From Pseudomonadota bacterium (lineage in GTDB: Bacteria; Pseudomonadota; Alphaproteobacteria; Rhizobiales; Xanthobacteraceae): 64,000 nucleotides of DNA. Positions 17,030 through 25,791 of this stretch are shown in pieces (the first letter of the stretch is position 1; each line of letters begins with the position of its first letter). Below the pieces are notes generated by a model. The model did not search any database. It saw nothing but the letters and a program-made list of their open reading frames with translations, and was not told the DNA's origin. The position numbers were made by a program, and so were the translations under genes. The stretch covers positions 62,001 through 126,000 of the forward strand of contig JAEXYA010000060.1 of assembly GCA_023451825.1 (NCBI GenBank), written 5' to 3'.

Positions 17030-18078
17030 TGCGCATCCTGGTCGCGACCGACGCCTGGCACCCGCAAGTCAACGGCGTCGTCCGCACGCTGACCATGATG
17101 GCCGAAGCCGCGAAGACGTTTGGCGTCGAGGTCAGTTTCCTGACGCCGGAGACATTTCACACGTTCGGACTGCCAAGCTATCCAGATCTTCGTGTTGCGA
17201 TCCCGCGCCGCCGTCGCATTGCTAAAATGATCGAGGCGGCGCAGCCCGACAATATCCACATTGCCACCGAGGGCCCGATCGGCTTTGCCGCGCGCGCTTA
17301 TTGCCGCCGTCGCAACATTCCGTTCACGACCAGCTTCCACACGCGCTTCCCGGAATATGTCTCGGCGCGTTTCCCGATTCCTGAAGCATGGGTCTGGGCC
17401 GGCCTGCGCTGGTTTCATGGCGCAAGTTCAGCCGTGATGGCCGCGACGCCGGCGCTCGCGAACGAATTGCGCGAGCGCGGCTTCAAACATGTCGTGTTAT
17501 GGCCGCGCGGCGTCGATGGCCATCTGTTCCGTCCGCGCGAAATCAATCTCGGCTACGCAAAGCCGGTATATCTCTCGGTCGGCCGTGTCGCCGTCGAGAA
17601 GAATCTCGAAGCCTTCCTGGCGCTCGATTTGCCGGGCACCAAGGTCATCGTTGGCGATGGTCCTGCGCGTTCCGAGCTACAGGCGAAATATCCCAAGGCC
17701 GTCTTCCTTGGCTCGCTGCAAGGCGAGGCGCTGGCGGAGGTCTATTCCGGCGCGGACGTCTTCGTGTTCCCCAGCAAGACCGACACCTATGGTCTCGTGC
17801 TGCTGGAAGCCCTCGCCAGTGGGGTGCCGGTGGCGGCATTGCCGGTCACCGGTCCAAAGGATGTGATCGGCTCCGCACCGGTCGGCGTGCTGTCGGATGA
17901 TCTCCAGTCGGCTTGCCTGCAGGCACTGAAAATTGATCAACAGGCTTGTCTCGACTTCGCAGCCAATCACACCTGGGAAGCCTCGGCACGGGCCTTTGTC
18001 GCCAATATCAGCCATGTGCGTGCAGAATTACAGGCCGAGCACGCCGCGCGAGCGCAACAGCCACGCGTCGCTGTCTGA
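17029..18078 (+). CDS. agt: Family 4 glycosyltransferase, Agt-type diacylglycerol glycosyltransferase
   Basis: A 349-residue GT-B enzyme. It opens MRILVATDAWHPQVNGVVRT, the usual start of GT4 lipid glycosyltransferases, and has the donor-binding region VGDGP and EALASGVPVAALPV (the E-x7-E type motif region) near residues 205-275. In Agrobacterium and marine alphaproteobacteria, Agt paired with PlcP converts the released diacylglycerol to glucosyl or glucuronosyl diacylglycerol. Here the start overlaps the plcP stop, the same pairing. ATG 17029 is preferred over TTG 17026. The sugar donor cannot be determined from sequence. Confidence 0.78.
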   Translation: MRILVATDAWHPQVNGVVRTLTMMAEAAKTFGVEVSFLTPETFHTFGLPSYPDLRVAIPRRRRIAKMIEAAQPDNIHIATEGPIGFAARAYCRRRNIPFTTSFHTRFPEYVSARFPIPEAWVWAGLRWFHGASSAVMAATPALANELRERGFKHVVLWPRGVDGHLFRPREINLGYAKPVYLSVGRVAVEKNLEAFLALDLPGTKVIVGDGPARSELQAKYPKAVFLGSLQGEALAEVYSGADVFVFPSKTDTYGLVLLEALASGVPVAALPVTGPKDVIGSAPVGVLSDDLQSACLQALKIDQQACLDFAANHTWEASARAFVANISHVRAELQAEHAARAQQPRVAV

Positions 18079-18124
18079 TCTGCACCACTTGTCCGCTGCT
18101 CGCCGGGCGCGCTAACCTGCGGGC

Positions 18125-19111
18125 ATGACAAACACAGCCCTGCCGATTTCCGCCGCCGATATCGATGCCGCCGCCCGGGTCATCGCGCCCTATGCGGTGC
18201 GGACCCCGCTCTTGCCTTCGCCTGCGCTCGACGCGCTGACCGGCGGGCGCATTTTCGTCAAACCGGAAGTGCTGCAGCGGACCGGCTCGTTCAAATTCCG
18301 CGGTGCCTTCAACAAGCTGTCCTCGATCCCGCAGGATGAGCGCAGCCGCGGCGTCGTCGCATTCTCGTCCGGCAATCATGCGCAAGGCGTTGCAGCCGCG
18401 GCGCAGATCCTTGGCATGAAGGCGACCATCGTGATGCCGTCCGATGCGCCGGCCATGAAGGTTGCGCGCACGCGCGGTTACGGTGCCGAAGTCGTGCTCT
18501 ATGATCGCGACAAGGAAGACCGCGAAGCCATTGCGCGGAAAATCTCCGGCGATAGCGGCGCCACCGTGGTGCCGCCCTATGACGATGTGTTCGTGATGGC
18601 CGGGCAGGGCACCGTGGGCCGCGAGATCGCTGAAGATCTGGCGGCGCTCGCCGTAGTGCCGGATATCGTCTCGGCGCAGGCGTCAGGTGGTGGCCTGGTC
18701 GGCGGCATCGCCGTCGCCGTGAAGGCACGCTTCGCTGACGCGTCGATCATTGTCGCCGAGCCCGCTGGCTATCACGATCACGAACTGTCGCTCAAAGCCG
18801 GCAGGCCCGTGGCCCATGGCAATACCGGTCGCACGATCTGCGACGCCTTGATGGCGCAGCAGCCCGGCGACATCACCTTCGCCGTCAACAAGCACCTGCT
18901 TGTCGGCGCCGTCAGCGCCACTGATCAGGAAGTCATGGAAGCGATGGCCTTTGCCTTCCGCGACCTGAAGCTGGTGGTCGAGCCCGGCGGTGCCGTAGCC
19001 CTGGCCGCGCTGCTGAAAGGCAAGATCGATGCGCGTGGCAAGACGGTGGTGATCGTCCTGTCCGGCGGCAATGTGGATGCCGAGCTGTATGGCAAGGTGA
19101 TCAACGCATGA
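18125..19111 (+). CDS. Threonine/serine dehydratase (PLP-dependent)
   Basis: A 328-residue fold-type II PLP enzyme, the length of catabolic threonine dehydratases without a C-terminal ACT domain. The Schiff-base lysine is Lys57 in TGSFKFRGAFNK; SSGNHAQGVA and the C-terminal serine-rich cofactor site VLSGGNVD are present. It deaminates threonine to 2-oxobutyrate (or serine to pyruvate). It could equally be a threo-3-hydroxyaspartate ammonia-lyase or serine racemase, which look alike. It starts 46 bp after agt, but no functional connection is apparent. Confidence 0.87.
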   Translation: MTNTALPISAADIDAAARVIAPYAVRTPLLPSPALDALTGGRIFVKPEVLQRTGSFKFRGAFNKLSSIPQDERSRGVVAFSSGNHAQGVAAAAQILGMKATIVMPSDAPAMKVARTRGYGAEVVLYDRDKEDREAIARKISGDSGATVVPPYDDVFVMAGQGTVGREIAEDLAALAVVPDIVSAQASGGGLVGGIAVAVKARFADASIIVAEPAGYHDHELSLKAGRPVAHGNTGRTICDALMAQQPGDITFAVNKHLLVGAVSATDQEVMEAMAFAFRDLKLVVEPGGAVALAALLKGKIDARGKTVVIVLSGGNVDAELYGKVINA

Positions 19112-19120
19112 GCGCCATAT

Positions 19121-19147
19121 GTAGGATGGGCTCGCCCCATCCTGCAC
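19121..19147. repeat. Short palindromic repeat
   Basis: AGGATGGG and CCCATCCT flank a GCTCGC-type loop between two convergent genes. It shares its ends with the longer repeats at 15340 and 63354, and may act as a terminator for both neighbours, although no T-tract is present. Confidence 0.6.
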
Positions 19148-19156
19148 GCCGGCGTC

Positions 19157-20314
19157 TTATGAAAAGAACGCGATCTTCTCGGCCTGGGTCATCCGGCGGA
19201 TCGGCGCCAGCGGATCGGACGCAGATGCGGCCGGATTGCTGATCACACCATTGGCGATCAGCGCCGCGCCGAGCGAGGGGGCCGGTGCAGCCGGTGGCTC
19301 CGGGGCCAATGCCGCCTGGGCAATCTCTGCCAGCGTCATCTCATCGGCGACGTGCGGCTGGGCGACGGCGGCCTGATAGGCCGGTTCGCTCAAAGCCGGC
19401 TCCGGCATCGGGTCGAACAATTCGTCGGCCTCGTCGAGATCCATGACGCCCATTTCCATGGCGACGGCATCGAGCACGGCGAGGTCTTCGGCTTCTTCGA
19501 CTTCGAAGTTCACATCGCCGGTCGGGGCGGCTTCCTCGGGGAGGAGCGACGGATTGTGCGCCATCGCCTCGGCAGCCTCGGCAAGCGCCTCGGCTGCAGC
19601 CAGAGCTTCGTCCACCGGTGTCGGCGTGAATGCAGGTTTTGGCGCGATCGCAGCCTCGACCGGCGCTTCAGCCGCGAGCTCGGTGACAGGCGCCTTGAAC
19701 AGCGGCGTTACCGAAGCTTCGCGCGTCTCGGATGTCTGCTCCGCGACGGGCGCTTCATTCTTCGCGGGCGGCGCCGCGCTGCCATCGGCCAGCGCTTCGA
19801 TCCGCTCCATCAGGGCATCATAGCTTGCCAGCACGGCTTCACGGCCATTCGCCTGCAGCAAATCATGGCCGGCCTCGATGGCTTTGACCTGCGTATCCAG
19901 AAGATCGCAAATGCGGGCGTCGGCGCCGCATTCACGCAGCGTCCAGGCGATCTCGCGGACGATGCGGACGCCGTTGCGTGCAGCTGTCTGCACATCGCCG
20001 TCGTCTCCGCGCGGCAGCACCTCGATGGCGGTCGCCTTGGCCTGGCGCAGGGCGGAGCGGATCGCGCCCAGTGCAGCGGCGAGGCTCAGCGCCTGCGGCT
20101 GTTGCTTCTGTGCGGCGAGATTGCCTTCCAGCCGCGAGACGGCCTCAAGCAGCAAATTGGTATCGGCGTTGCGGTTGCGCTTGGTATATTCGGCGAGGAA
20201 CCAGCGGCCGCGCGCGGTCTCCATGAAGGCCTCGCGGATCGCCTCATAATCCGCCTCGCCCGGCACATTCGGTCGGGCGTTGATCGGCGACAGGGCAAAT
20301 GCTTCTTCGGCCAT
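19157..20314 (-). CDS. Uncharacterised Ala/Glu-rich protein
   Basis: A 385-residue soluble protein I do not recognise by name. Residues 1-180 look like a helical domain with a distinctive motif, ETARGRWFLAEYTKRNRNAD (residues 32-51), then LLEAVSRLEGNL. Residues 180-385 are low-complexity, rich in Ala, Glu and Pro, and probably disordered, with short conserved-looking stretches MGVMDLDEADELFDPMPEP and a C-terminal ending IRRMTQAEKIAFFS. There is no signal peptide or membrane helix. It is divergent from the MFS gene, 76 bp apart. Function unknown. Confidence 0.8.
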   Translation of the reverse strand: MAEEAFALSPINARPNVPGEADYEAIREAFMETARGRWFLAEYTKRNRNADTNLLLEAVSRLEGNLAAQKQQPQALSLAAALGAIRSALRQAKATAIEVLPRGDDGDVQTAARNGVRIVREIAWTLRECGADARICDLLDTQVKAIEAGHDLLQANGREAVLASYDALMERIEALADGSAAPPAKNEAPVAEQTSETREASVTPLFKAPVTELAAEAPVEAAIAPKPAFTPTPVDEALAAAEALAEAAEAMAHNPSLLPEEAAPTGDVNFEVEEAEDLAVLDAVAMEMGVMDLDEADELFDPMPEPALSEPAYQAAVAQPHVADEMTLAEIAQAALAPEPPAAPAPSLGAALIANGVISNPAASASDPLAPIRRMTQAEKIAFFS

Positions 20315-20390
20315 CAGGTCAACTCGCAGCGCGCCCCCAGGCGCGGTATGTCAGCATGGCAACGATCCCGTACGAATCGCAACCCGCCCG

Positions 20391-21578
20391 ATGATACCCG
20401 AAACCGCAACCCATATCGCCCCGCCGGTGGCGCGCAAATTCGCGCAGCGGCTGGCCATGTTTTACGGCACGGTGTTCGGCTCCAGCGGCTTCTATCTACC
20501 ATTCTTCCCGGTCTGGCTGAAGGCGATCGGTATCGATCCTGCCTGGATCGGCATCATTCTCGCGGTGCCATCCACAACACGTTTCACCACGTTGCCCTTC
20601 ATCGCGGCATTTGCCGAGCGTCACCATGCGTTGCGCCAGACCATGATCGTCTGTGCCTTCCTCACGATGATCGGTTTTGCCCTGGTCGGAACCTTGCGTG
20701 AGCCTGTCGCGATCCTGGTCGTGTTTGCTCTGACAGCAATCGTGTGGACACCGCTGACGGCGCTCACTGACGGCTATGCGCTGAAAGGTGTCGTCCGCTT
20801 CGGCTTCAATTACGGGCCGTTGCGCTTATGGGGCTCGGCGGCCTTCGTCGTGGGCGCGCTGGCCTGCGGCCTGGTGGTGAACTGGCTCGATGGCGTGCAA
20901 CTCATCTGGGTGATCGTCGGCGCCATGGTGCTGTCGGCCTTTGTCAGCCTTGGTTTGCAGCCGCTCGGCGCGCCGGTGGGCGACGGCAAGGTGCTGTCGA
21001 AAGCCAGTGCCCTGCTGCGCGATCCCGGTTTCCTCGCGATCGCCTTTGCGACTGCGCTGATCCAGGGCAGCCATGCCGGCTACTACACATTCGCGTCGAT
21101 CACCTGGCAGACGGCCGGCTATGACGGTCTGACCATCGCCGGTCTGTGGACGCTGGGCGTGTTGGCCGAGATCGTGCTGTTCGCGCTGTCTCCGCGCATC
21201 AGGTGGGCGCCGGCGACGCTGGTGATCCTCGGGGGGCTCGGTGCATTGCTGCGCTGGACGCTGACGGCGCAAACTTTGCCGCTTCCGGTTCTGGTGGTCG
21301 TGCAGTTGCTGCATGGTGCGACTTACGGGCTGACGCAACTCGGCACGATGGGGCTGCTGTTGAACCATGTCCCGCAGCATGTGATGGCGCGGGCCCAGGG
21401 CTATGTCACCGCCTGCACGGGCCTTGTGATGAGCAGCATGGCGGTGCTGTCCGGCGCCATTTATGCGCGCTACGGGGAGGGCGTGTATTATGTGATGGCC
21501 GGGTTGGGGGCGGGTGGTGCGTGCGTGATCTGGCTTGGGCGCAAGCGCGTGAGCGAGCGATTGCGCGACGTCGCGTAG
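20391..21578 (+). CDS. MFS transporter, 3-phenylpropionate permease-like
   Basis: A 395-residue protein with about twelve transmembrane helices. The N-terminal pattern (LAMFYGTVFGSSGFYLPFFP, then FVIL-type helices) and MFS_1-like family layout match the HcaT/PPP group of the major facilitator superfamily. It would carry a small organic molecule by proton coupling; the substrate is not predictable. ATG 20391 is chosen because it begins the conserved region 20 residues ahead of helix 1; the longer in-frame extension overlaps the divergent gene. It is convergent with the epimerase gene. Confidence 0.82.
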   Translation: MIPETATHIAPPVARKFAQRLAMFYGTVFGSSGFYLPFFPVWLKAIGIDPAWIGIILAVPSTTRFTTLPFIAAFAERHHALRQTMIVCAFLTMIGFALVGTLREPVAILVVFALTAIVWTPLTALTDGYALKGVVRFGFNYGPLRLWGSAAFVVGALACGLVVNWLDGVQLIWVIVGAMVLSAFVSLGLQPLGAPVGDGKVLSKASALLRDPGFLAIAFATALIQGSHAGYYTFASITWQTAGYDGLTIAGLWTLGVLAEIVLFALSPRIRWAPATLVILGGLGALLRWTLTAQTLPLPVLVVVQLLHGATYGLTQLGTMGLLLNHVPQHVMARAQGYVTACTGLVMSSMAVLSGAIYARYGEGVYYVMAGLGAGGACVIWLGRKRVSERLRDVA

Positions 21579-21587
21579 AATGGGCGA

Positions 21588-22709
21588 TTATCCCCACAAC
21601 TCCGTCACCGGCGGATAGACCGTGCTGTCATCATAGCGCAGCCCGCCATCGCGGTCCCGCGCGAGCAACAGCGGTCCATCGAGATCCACGAACCGCGCGC
21701 CCCGCGCAATCAGCATCGCAGGCGCCATCGCCAGCGATGTTGCCACCATGCAGCCGACCATGATGTCGAGCCCCATGGCACATGCGGCATCCGCCATTTT
21801 CAACGCTTCGGTGAGGCCGCCGGCCTTGTCGAGCTTGATATTGAGCGCGTCGTAGCGTCCGGCGAGCGCCGGCAACGAGGCAAGGTCATGCACGCTTTCG
21901 TCGGCGCAGACCGGGATCGGCCGCTGCAGATGCATCAGTGCTTCATCATCGCCGGCGGGAAGCGGCTGTTCGATCAGCGTCACGCCGGCGCGGTGGCAGG
22001 CCTCGAGATTGGCTTTGAGGTTCTCCGCCGTCCAACCCTCATTCGCGTCGACGATGAGATCGGCCTTCGGCGCAGCGCCACGTACGGCGGCGATCCGCGC
22101 CATGTCGTCGTCGCTGCCGAGCTTGATCTTCAGCAACGGGCGATGCGCTTCCTTGGCGGTCGCAGCGGCCATCGCTTCCGGCGTGCCGAGCGAGATCGTA
22201 TAGGCGGTGGTGCAGGGCGCTGGCGCTGGCCGCTGCAGCAGGTCCCAGATGCGCAGGCCGCTCTCCTTGGCTTCGAGATCGAGCAGGGCGCAATCCACCG
22301 CGTTGCGCGCGGCCCCGTGCGGCATGGCAGCCTGCAGCGCGTCGCGGCTCAACCCTGCGGCAAATGCACCGGCCATCGCCTCGATCGCGGAAAGGGTGGC
22401 TTTCGGTGTCTCGCCATAGCGCGCATAGGGCACGCATTCGCCGCGGCCGGTATGGCCGCCGCGGCTGATCTCGGCCACCACGACCACGGCCTCTGTCTTG
22501 GCCCCACGGCTGATGGTGAAAGTCCCGGCAATCGGCCAAGTCTCGATGCGGGCGGTCAATCTTGCAGGGGCAGTGGATGCAGCAGGCAAGCAAGCGTCCT
22601 TCGGGTTGCGGCGGTGCGTAAAATTGATGTCGGTCTCTATAAGTTTAAGTGACCGACGTGAACTTGTTTGCGACTTATTGCAGTGGTTACAACAGTGGTC
22701 TCGGGGCAC
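21588..22709 (-). CDS. L-Ala-D/L-Glu epimerase (dipeptide epimerase)
   Basis: An enolase-superfamily enzyme of up to 373 residues. The catalytic pattern is complete: KIKLG (first Lys pair), DANEGW and EQPLPAGDD (metal ligands), CADES (third ligand), NIKLDKAGGLTEAL (second Lys) and MVGCM. It interconverts L-Ala-D-Glu and L-Ala-L-Glu during murein peptide recycling in the cytoplasm. The family usually runs about 320-350 residues, so the first 30-45 residues here are doubtful; TTG codons near residues 41 and 51 are alternative starts. The nearby MFS permease is convergent and need not be related. Confidence 0.88.
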   Translation of the reverse strand: MPRDHCCNHCNKSQTSSRRSLKLIETDINFTHRRNPKDACLPAASTAPARLTARIETWPIAGTFTISRGAKTEAVVVVAEISRGGHTGRGECVPYARYGETPKATLSAIEAMAGAFAAGLSRDALQAAMPHGAARNAVDCALLDLEAKESGLRIWDLLQRPAPAPCTTAYTISLGTPEAMAAATAKEAHRPLLKIKLGSDDDMARIAAVRGAAPKADLIVDANEGWTAENLKANLEACHRAGVTLIEQPLPAGDDEALMHLQRPIPVCADESVHDLASLPALAGRYDALNIKLDKAGGLTEALKMADAACAMGLDIMVGCMVATSLAMAPAMLIARGARFVDLDGPLLLARDRDGGLRYDDSTVYPPVTELWG

Positions 22710-22711
22710 CG

Positions 22712-22730
22712 TTTACATGGCGTTAACCAT
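22712..22730. promoter_or_regulatory. Imperfect CtrA-like box upstream of mlaE
   Basis: TTTA, seven bases, then TTAACCAT. The second half matches the CtrA half-site fully and the first in 3/4 positions, with the right 11-bp period. It lies in the divergent promoter region 95 bp before mlaE. Weak evidence. Confidence 0.3.
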
Positions 22731-22824
22731 AGCATCGTGTTGGTCCAATTGAGTTTCTCAAATCAGTATGGCGGCGTGTTAATACTTTGTTCATGTCTCG
22801 AATGAACGACCCGAGGGGCGCGCT

Positions 22825-23955
22825 GTGAGCGGTCCCACTCTCGAACAGGTGACGAAGGGCGATGGCTTGGCGCTGTGCGCCGCTGGCGCATGGACGGCTG
22901 TGTCCGCTTCCGTGATGGAGAAGCTCGTCGCCGACGCCGAAAAGCTCAGCCGAACCCGGCCGAACATCTCCATCGACGTGTCGCAGGTGTCCAAGCTGGA
23001 CACGTTCGGCGCCTGGCTGATCGAGCGACTGCGCCGCTCGCTGGCCCTCGGCGGGCAGGATATCCCGATTGCAGGCCTGTCGGACAATTATGCGAGCCTC
23101 GTGGACGAGGTTCGCAAGGTGAAGCCGCGTGCCGCACCGGGGCGGGGACCGAACGGCGTCATCGTGGCGCTCGACGGGATCGGTCGCAATATTTACGGCG
23201 TCGGCGAGACCTTGCTGTCGCTGGTAGACATGATCGGCGCGGTCATTGCGGCCTGGTTCCGGATCTGGCTGCATCCGTCGCGCTTCCGGCTGACCTCGAT
23301 GGTGCATCACCTGCAGCAGGTGTGCTGGAACGCGGTGCCGATCGTGGTGCTGATCACCTTCCTGATCGGCTGTATCGTTGCCCAGCAGGGCATCTTCCAT
23401 TTCCGCAAATTCGGCGCCGATGTCTTCGTCGTCGACATGCTCGGCATCCTCGTGCTGCGCGAACTCGGCGTGTTGCTGGTCGCCATCATGGTCGCCGGGC
23501 GTTCCGGCAGCGCCTATACGGCCGAACTCGGCTCCATGAAGATGCGCGAGGAAATCGACGCGCTGCGCACCATGGGCTTCGATCCGGTCGAGGTGTTGAT
23601 CCTGCCGCGCATGATGGCGCTGGTGCTGGCGATGCCCATCCTGGCGTTCCTCGGCGCCATGGCTGCGCTTTACGGCGGCGGTCTTGTGGCCTGGATGTAT
23701 GGTGGCGTCGATCCCGCCACCTTCCTGTCGCGCCTGCGCGAGGTGTTGTCGATCAATCACTTCGTCGTCGGCATGGCCAAGGCGCCCGTCATGGCCATGG
23801 TGATCGGTATCGTCGCCTGTGTCGAAGGCCTGGCGGTGAAGGGCAGTGCGGAATCGCTCGGCCAGCACACCACGGCGTCCGTCGTGAAGGGCATCTTCTT
23901 CGTGATCGTGATGGATGGCGTATTCGCCATCTTCTTCGCATCGCTCGGGATCTGA
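22825..23955 (+). CDS. mlaE: MlaE-type lipid ABC transporter permease with N-terminal STAS domain
   Basis: A 376-residue protein. Residues 1-105 are a STAS-like domain (ISIDVSQVSKLDTFGAWLIE), which in E. coli is a separate protein, MlaB. Residues 115-376 are the MlaE permease with about five helices and the signature ELGVLLVAIMVAGRSGSAY plus ELGSMKMREEIDALRTMG. It forms the inner-membrane core that moves phospholipids between outer and inner membranes, together with MlaF and MlaD. GTG 22825 has AGGGG 7 bases upstream. The fused STAS arrangement is common in alphaproteobacteria. Confidence 0.9.
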   Translation: MSGPTLEQVTKGDGLALCAAGAWTAVSASVMEKLVADAEKLSRTRPNISIDVSQVSKLDTFGAWLIERLRRSLALGGQDIPIAGLSDNYASLVDEVRKVKPRAAPGRGPNGVIVALDGIGRNIYGVGETLLSLVDMIGAVIAAWFRIWLHPSRFRLTSMVHHLQQVCWNAVPIVVLITFLIGCIVAQQGIFHFRKFGADVFVVDMLGILVLRELGVLLVAIMVAGRSGSAYTAELGSMKMREEIDALRTMGFDPVEVLILPRMMALVLAMPILAFLGAMAALYGGGLVAWMYGGVDPATFLSRLREVLSINHFVVGMAKAPVMAMVIGIVACVEGLAVKGSAESLGQHTTASVVKGIFFVIVMDGVFAIFFASLGI

Positions 23956-23957
23956 TC

Positions 23958-24746
23958 ATGAGCGCAACAGAACCATATATCGCCCCGCCGATGCGCGATG
24001 CCATCATCCGCGTGCGCGATCTCACGGTCGCCTTCGGTAGTCGCAAAGTGCTGGACGGCCTCAATCTCGATGTCGAACGGGGCGAAATCCTGGGCTTCGT
24101 CGGCGCATCCGGCGCCGGCAAGTCGGTCTTGATGCGCACCATCATCGGTTTGGTGCCGAAAGTGTCCGGCACGATCAAAGTGTTCGGCACCGATCTCGAT
24201 GGCAGTGATCCGGAGCGCAAGAATATCGAGCGCCGCTGGGGCATCCTGTTCCAGCATGGTGCGCTGTTCTCGTCGCTGAATGTGCGGCAGAATATCCAGT
24301 TTCCGGTGCGCGAATATCTCAAGGTCTCGCAGCGCCTACTGGACGAAATCACCATGGCGAAGCTTGCAATGGTGGGCCTCAAGCCGGAAGTGGTCGAGCG
24401 CTTTCCGTCGGAATTGTCGGGCGGCATGATCAAGCGCGTGGCGCTGGCGCGTGCTTTGGCGCTCGATCCGGAGATCGTGTTTCTGGATGAGCCGACGTCG
24501 GGCCTCGACCCGATCGGCGCCGGCGATTTCGACGAATTGGTACGTACGCTGCAGCGGACATTGGGGCTCACGGTGTTCATGGTCACCCATGATCTCGATA
24601 GCCTCTACACCGCTTGTGACCGCATCGCCGTGCTCGGCAGCGGCAAGATCATCGCCCAGGGCACCATCGCCGACATGCAGGCGTCCACGCATCCCTGGCT
24701 ACGTGAATATTTCCATGGCAAGCGCGCTCGCGCGGTCATGGCCTGA
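23958..24746 (+). CDS. mlaF: MlaF-type lipid ABC transporter ATP-binding protein
   Basis: A 262-residue ABC ATPase. Walker A is GASGAGKS, the signature LSGGMIKRVALARAL has the Met-Ile-Lys form of the MlaF/Mkl group, and Walker B is IVFLDEPTSGLDP. It drives the MlaE permease. ATG 23958 lies two bases after the mlaE stop, so the two are cotranscribed and probably coupled. Length and motif order are normal for the family. Confidence 0.93.
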   Translation: MSATEPYIAPPMRDAIIRVRDLTVAFGSRKVLDGLNLDVERGEILGFVGASGAGKSVLMRTIIGLVPKVSGTIKVFGTDLDGSDPERKNIERRWGILFQHGALFSSLNVRQNIQFPVREYLKVSQRLLDEITMAKLAMVGLKPEVVERFPSELSGGMIKRVALARALALDPEIVFLDEPTSGLDPIGAGDFDELVRTLQRTLGLTVFMVTHDLDSLYTACDRIAVLGSGKIIAQGTIADMQASTHPWLREYFHGKRARAVMA

Positions 24747-24760
24747 CTGGAGTTCGAGTA

Positions 24761-25678
24761 ATGGAAACGCGCGCCAATTACGTGCTGATCGGAACCTTTA
24801 CGCTGGCGGTGATCGCCGCGGCGATCGGCTTCGTGATGTGGTTTCAGAACCTGCATTCGGGCAAGCAGCGCACGCCGCTGCGCATCGTGTTCGAAGGCTC
24901 CGCCTCGGGCCTGCGCAATGGCGGCAATGTGAACTTCAACGGCATCCGCGTCGGTGAGGTGGTCTCGGTGAAGCTCGATAATCCCAAGCGGGTGGTCGCG
25001 CTGGCGATGATCGACACCGTGGCGCCGATCCGCAAGGACACGCTGGCCGGCCTCGAATTCCAGGGACTCACGGGTGTCGCCGCCATCGCGCTGAAGGGTG
25101 GCGCACCGGATGCACCCGATGTGCCGATCGACACCGACGGCGTGCCGGTGCTGACGGCCGACCCGGATGCCACCAAGGATATCGGTGAGGCCGTGCGAGC
25201 CACGCTGCAAAACGTCAATCGCCTGGTCACCGACAATCAGGAGGCGCTGAAGGGCGCGCTCGCCAATGTCGAAACCTTCACCGGCGTGCTGGCCCGCAAT
25301 GCGGAATCCATCGACGGGATCATGAAGAAGATCGACAGCATCATGGGCAAGGCGGATGGCGTCGTCGCCAAGACCGACAACATCATGCTCGGCCTCGATA
25401 CGCTGGCCGGCGGCAAGGATGGCGGCGCGCTGACGGCGGCCGTGAAGTCGTTCCATGAACTCACCGACAATCTCGACAAGCGCACCGGGCAATTGATCAT
25501 CGATGGTCGCCGGACGCTGGGCGATGCCTCGCGTACGCTGAACGACGTCAGTCGTGCGGTGAACAATCTCGACCGCAACCCGACGCGTCTGCTGTTTGGC
25601 CCGAGCACAAGTTCGCAACAACAGGCGCCGCCGCAGCAGCAGCAACAGGCGCCGCCGCAGCAGTTGCGGAGGCGGTGA
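24761..25678 (+). CDS. mlaD: MlaD family MCE protein
   Basis: A 305-residue protein with an N-terminal membrane anchor (residues 7-28, YVLIGTFTLAVIAAAIGFVM) and one MCE domain (about 40-120, with FEGSASGLRNGGNVNFNGIR and VGEV). Residues 140-280 are helical and repetitive (IDGIMKKIDSIMGKADGVVA), forming the tunnel needle region, and the C-terminus is Gln/Pro-rich. It is the periplasmic lipid-binding ring of the Mla-type transporter. It follows mlaF by 14 bp. No mlaC or mlaA lies downstream; a repeat and an unrelated gene follow. Confidence 0.9.
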   Translation: METRANYVLIGTFTLAVIAAAIGFVMWFQNLHSGKQRTPLRIVFEGSASGLRNGGNVNFNGIRVGEVVSVKLDNPKRVVALAMIDTVAPIRKDTLAGLEFQGLTGVAAIALKGGAPDAPDVPIDTDGVPVLTADPDATKDIGEAVRATLQNVNRLVTDNQEALKGALANVETFTGVLARNAESIDGIMKKIDSIMGKADGVVAKTDNIMLGLDTLAGGKDGGALTAAVKSFHELTDNLDKRTGQLIIDGRRTLGDASRTLNDVSRAVNNLDRNPTRLLFGPSTSSQQQAPPQQQQQAPPQQLRRR

Positions 25679-25691
25679 CATAGAGATGCCA

Positions 25692-25779
25692 TGTAGGGTG
25701 GGCAAAGCAAAGCGTGCCCACCTTCGTCAGCCGCGCACTTGAAGGTGGGCACGTCGCTTCGCTCCTTTGCCACCCTACA
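25692..25779. repeat. Palindromic repeat, family A copy 1
   Basis: TGTAGGGTGG...AAAG at the left is inverted at the right as CTTTGCCACCCTACA, with an inner pair GTGCCCACCTTC / GAAGGTGGGCAC. It closely resembles the copy at 43390-43478. It ends 12 bp before the next start codon, so it lies in the leader of the aldose-epimerase-like gene. Confidence 0.85.
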
Positions 25780-25791
25780 AGGACGCTGCTC

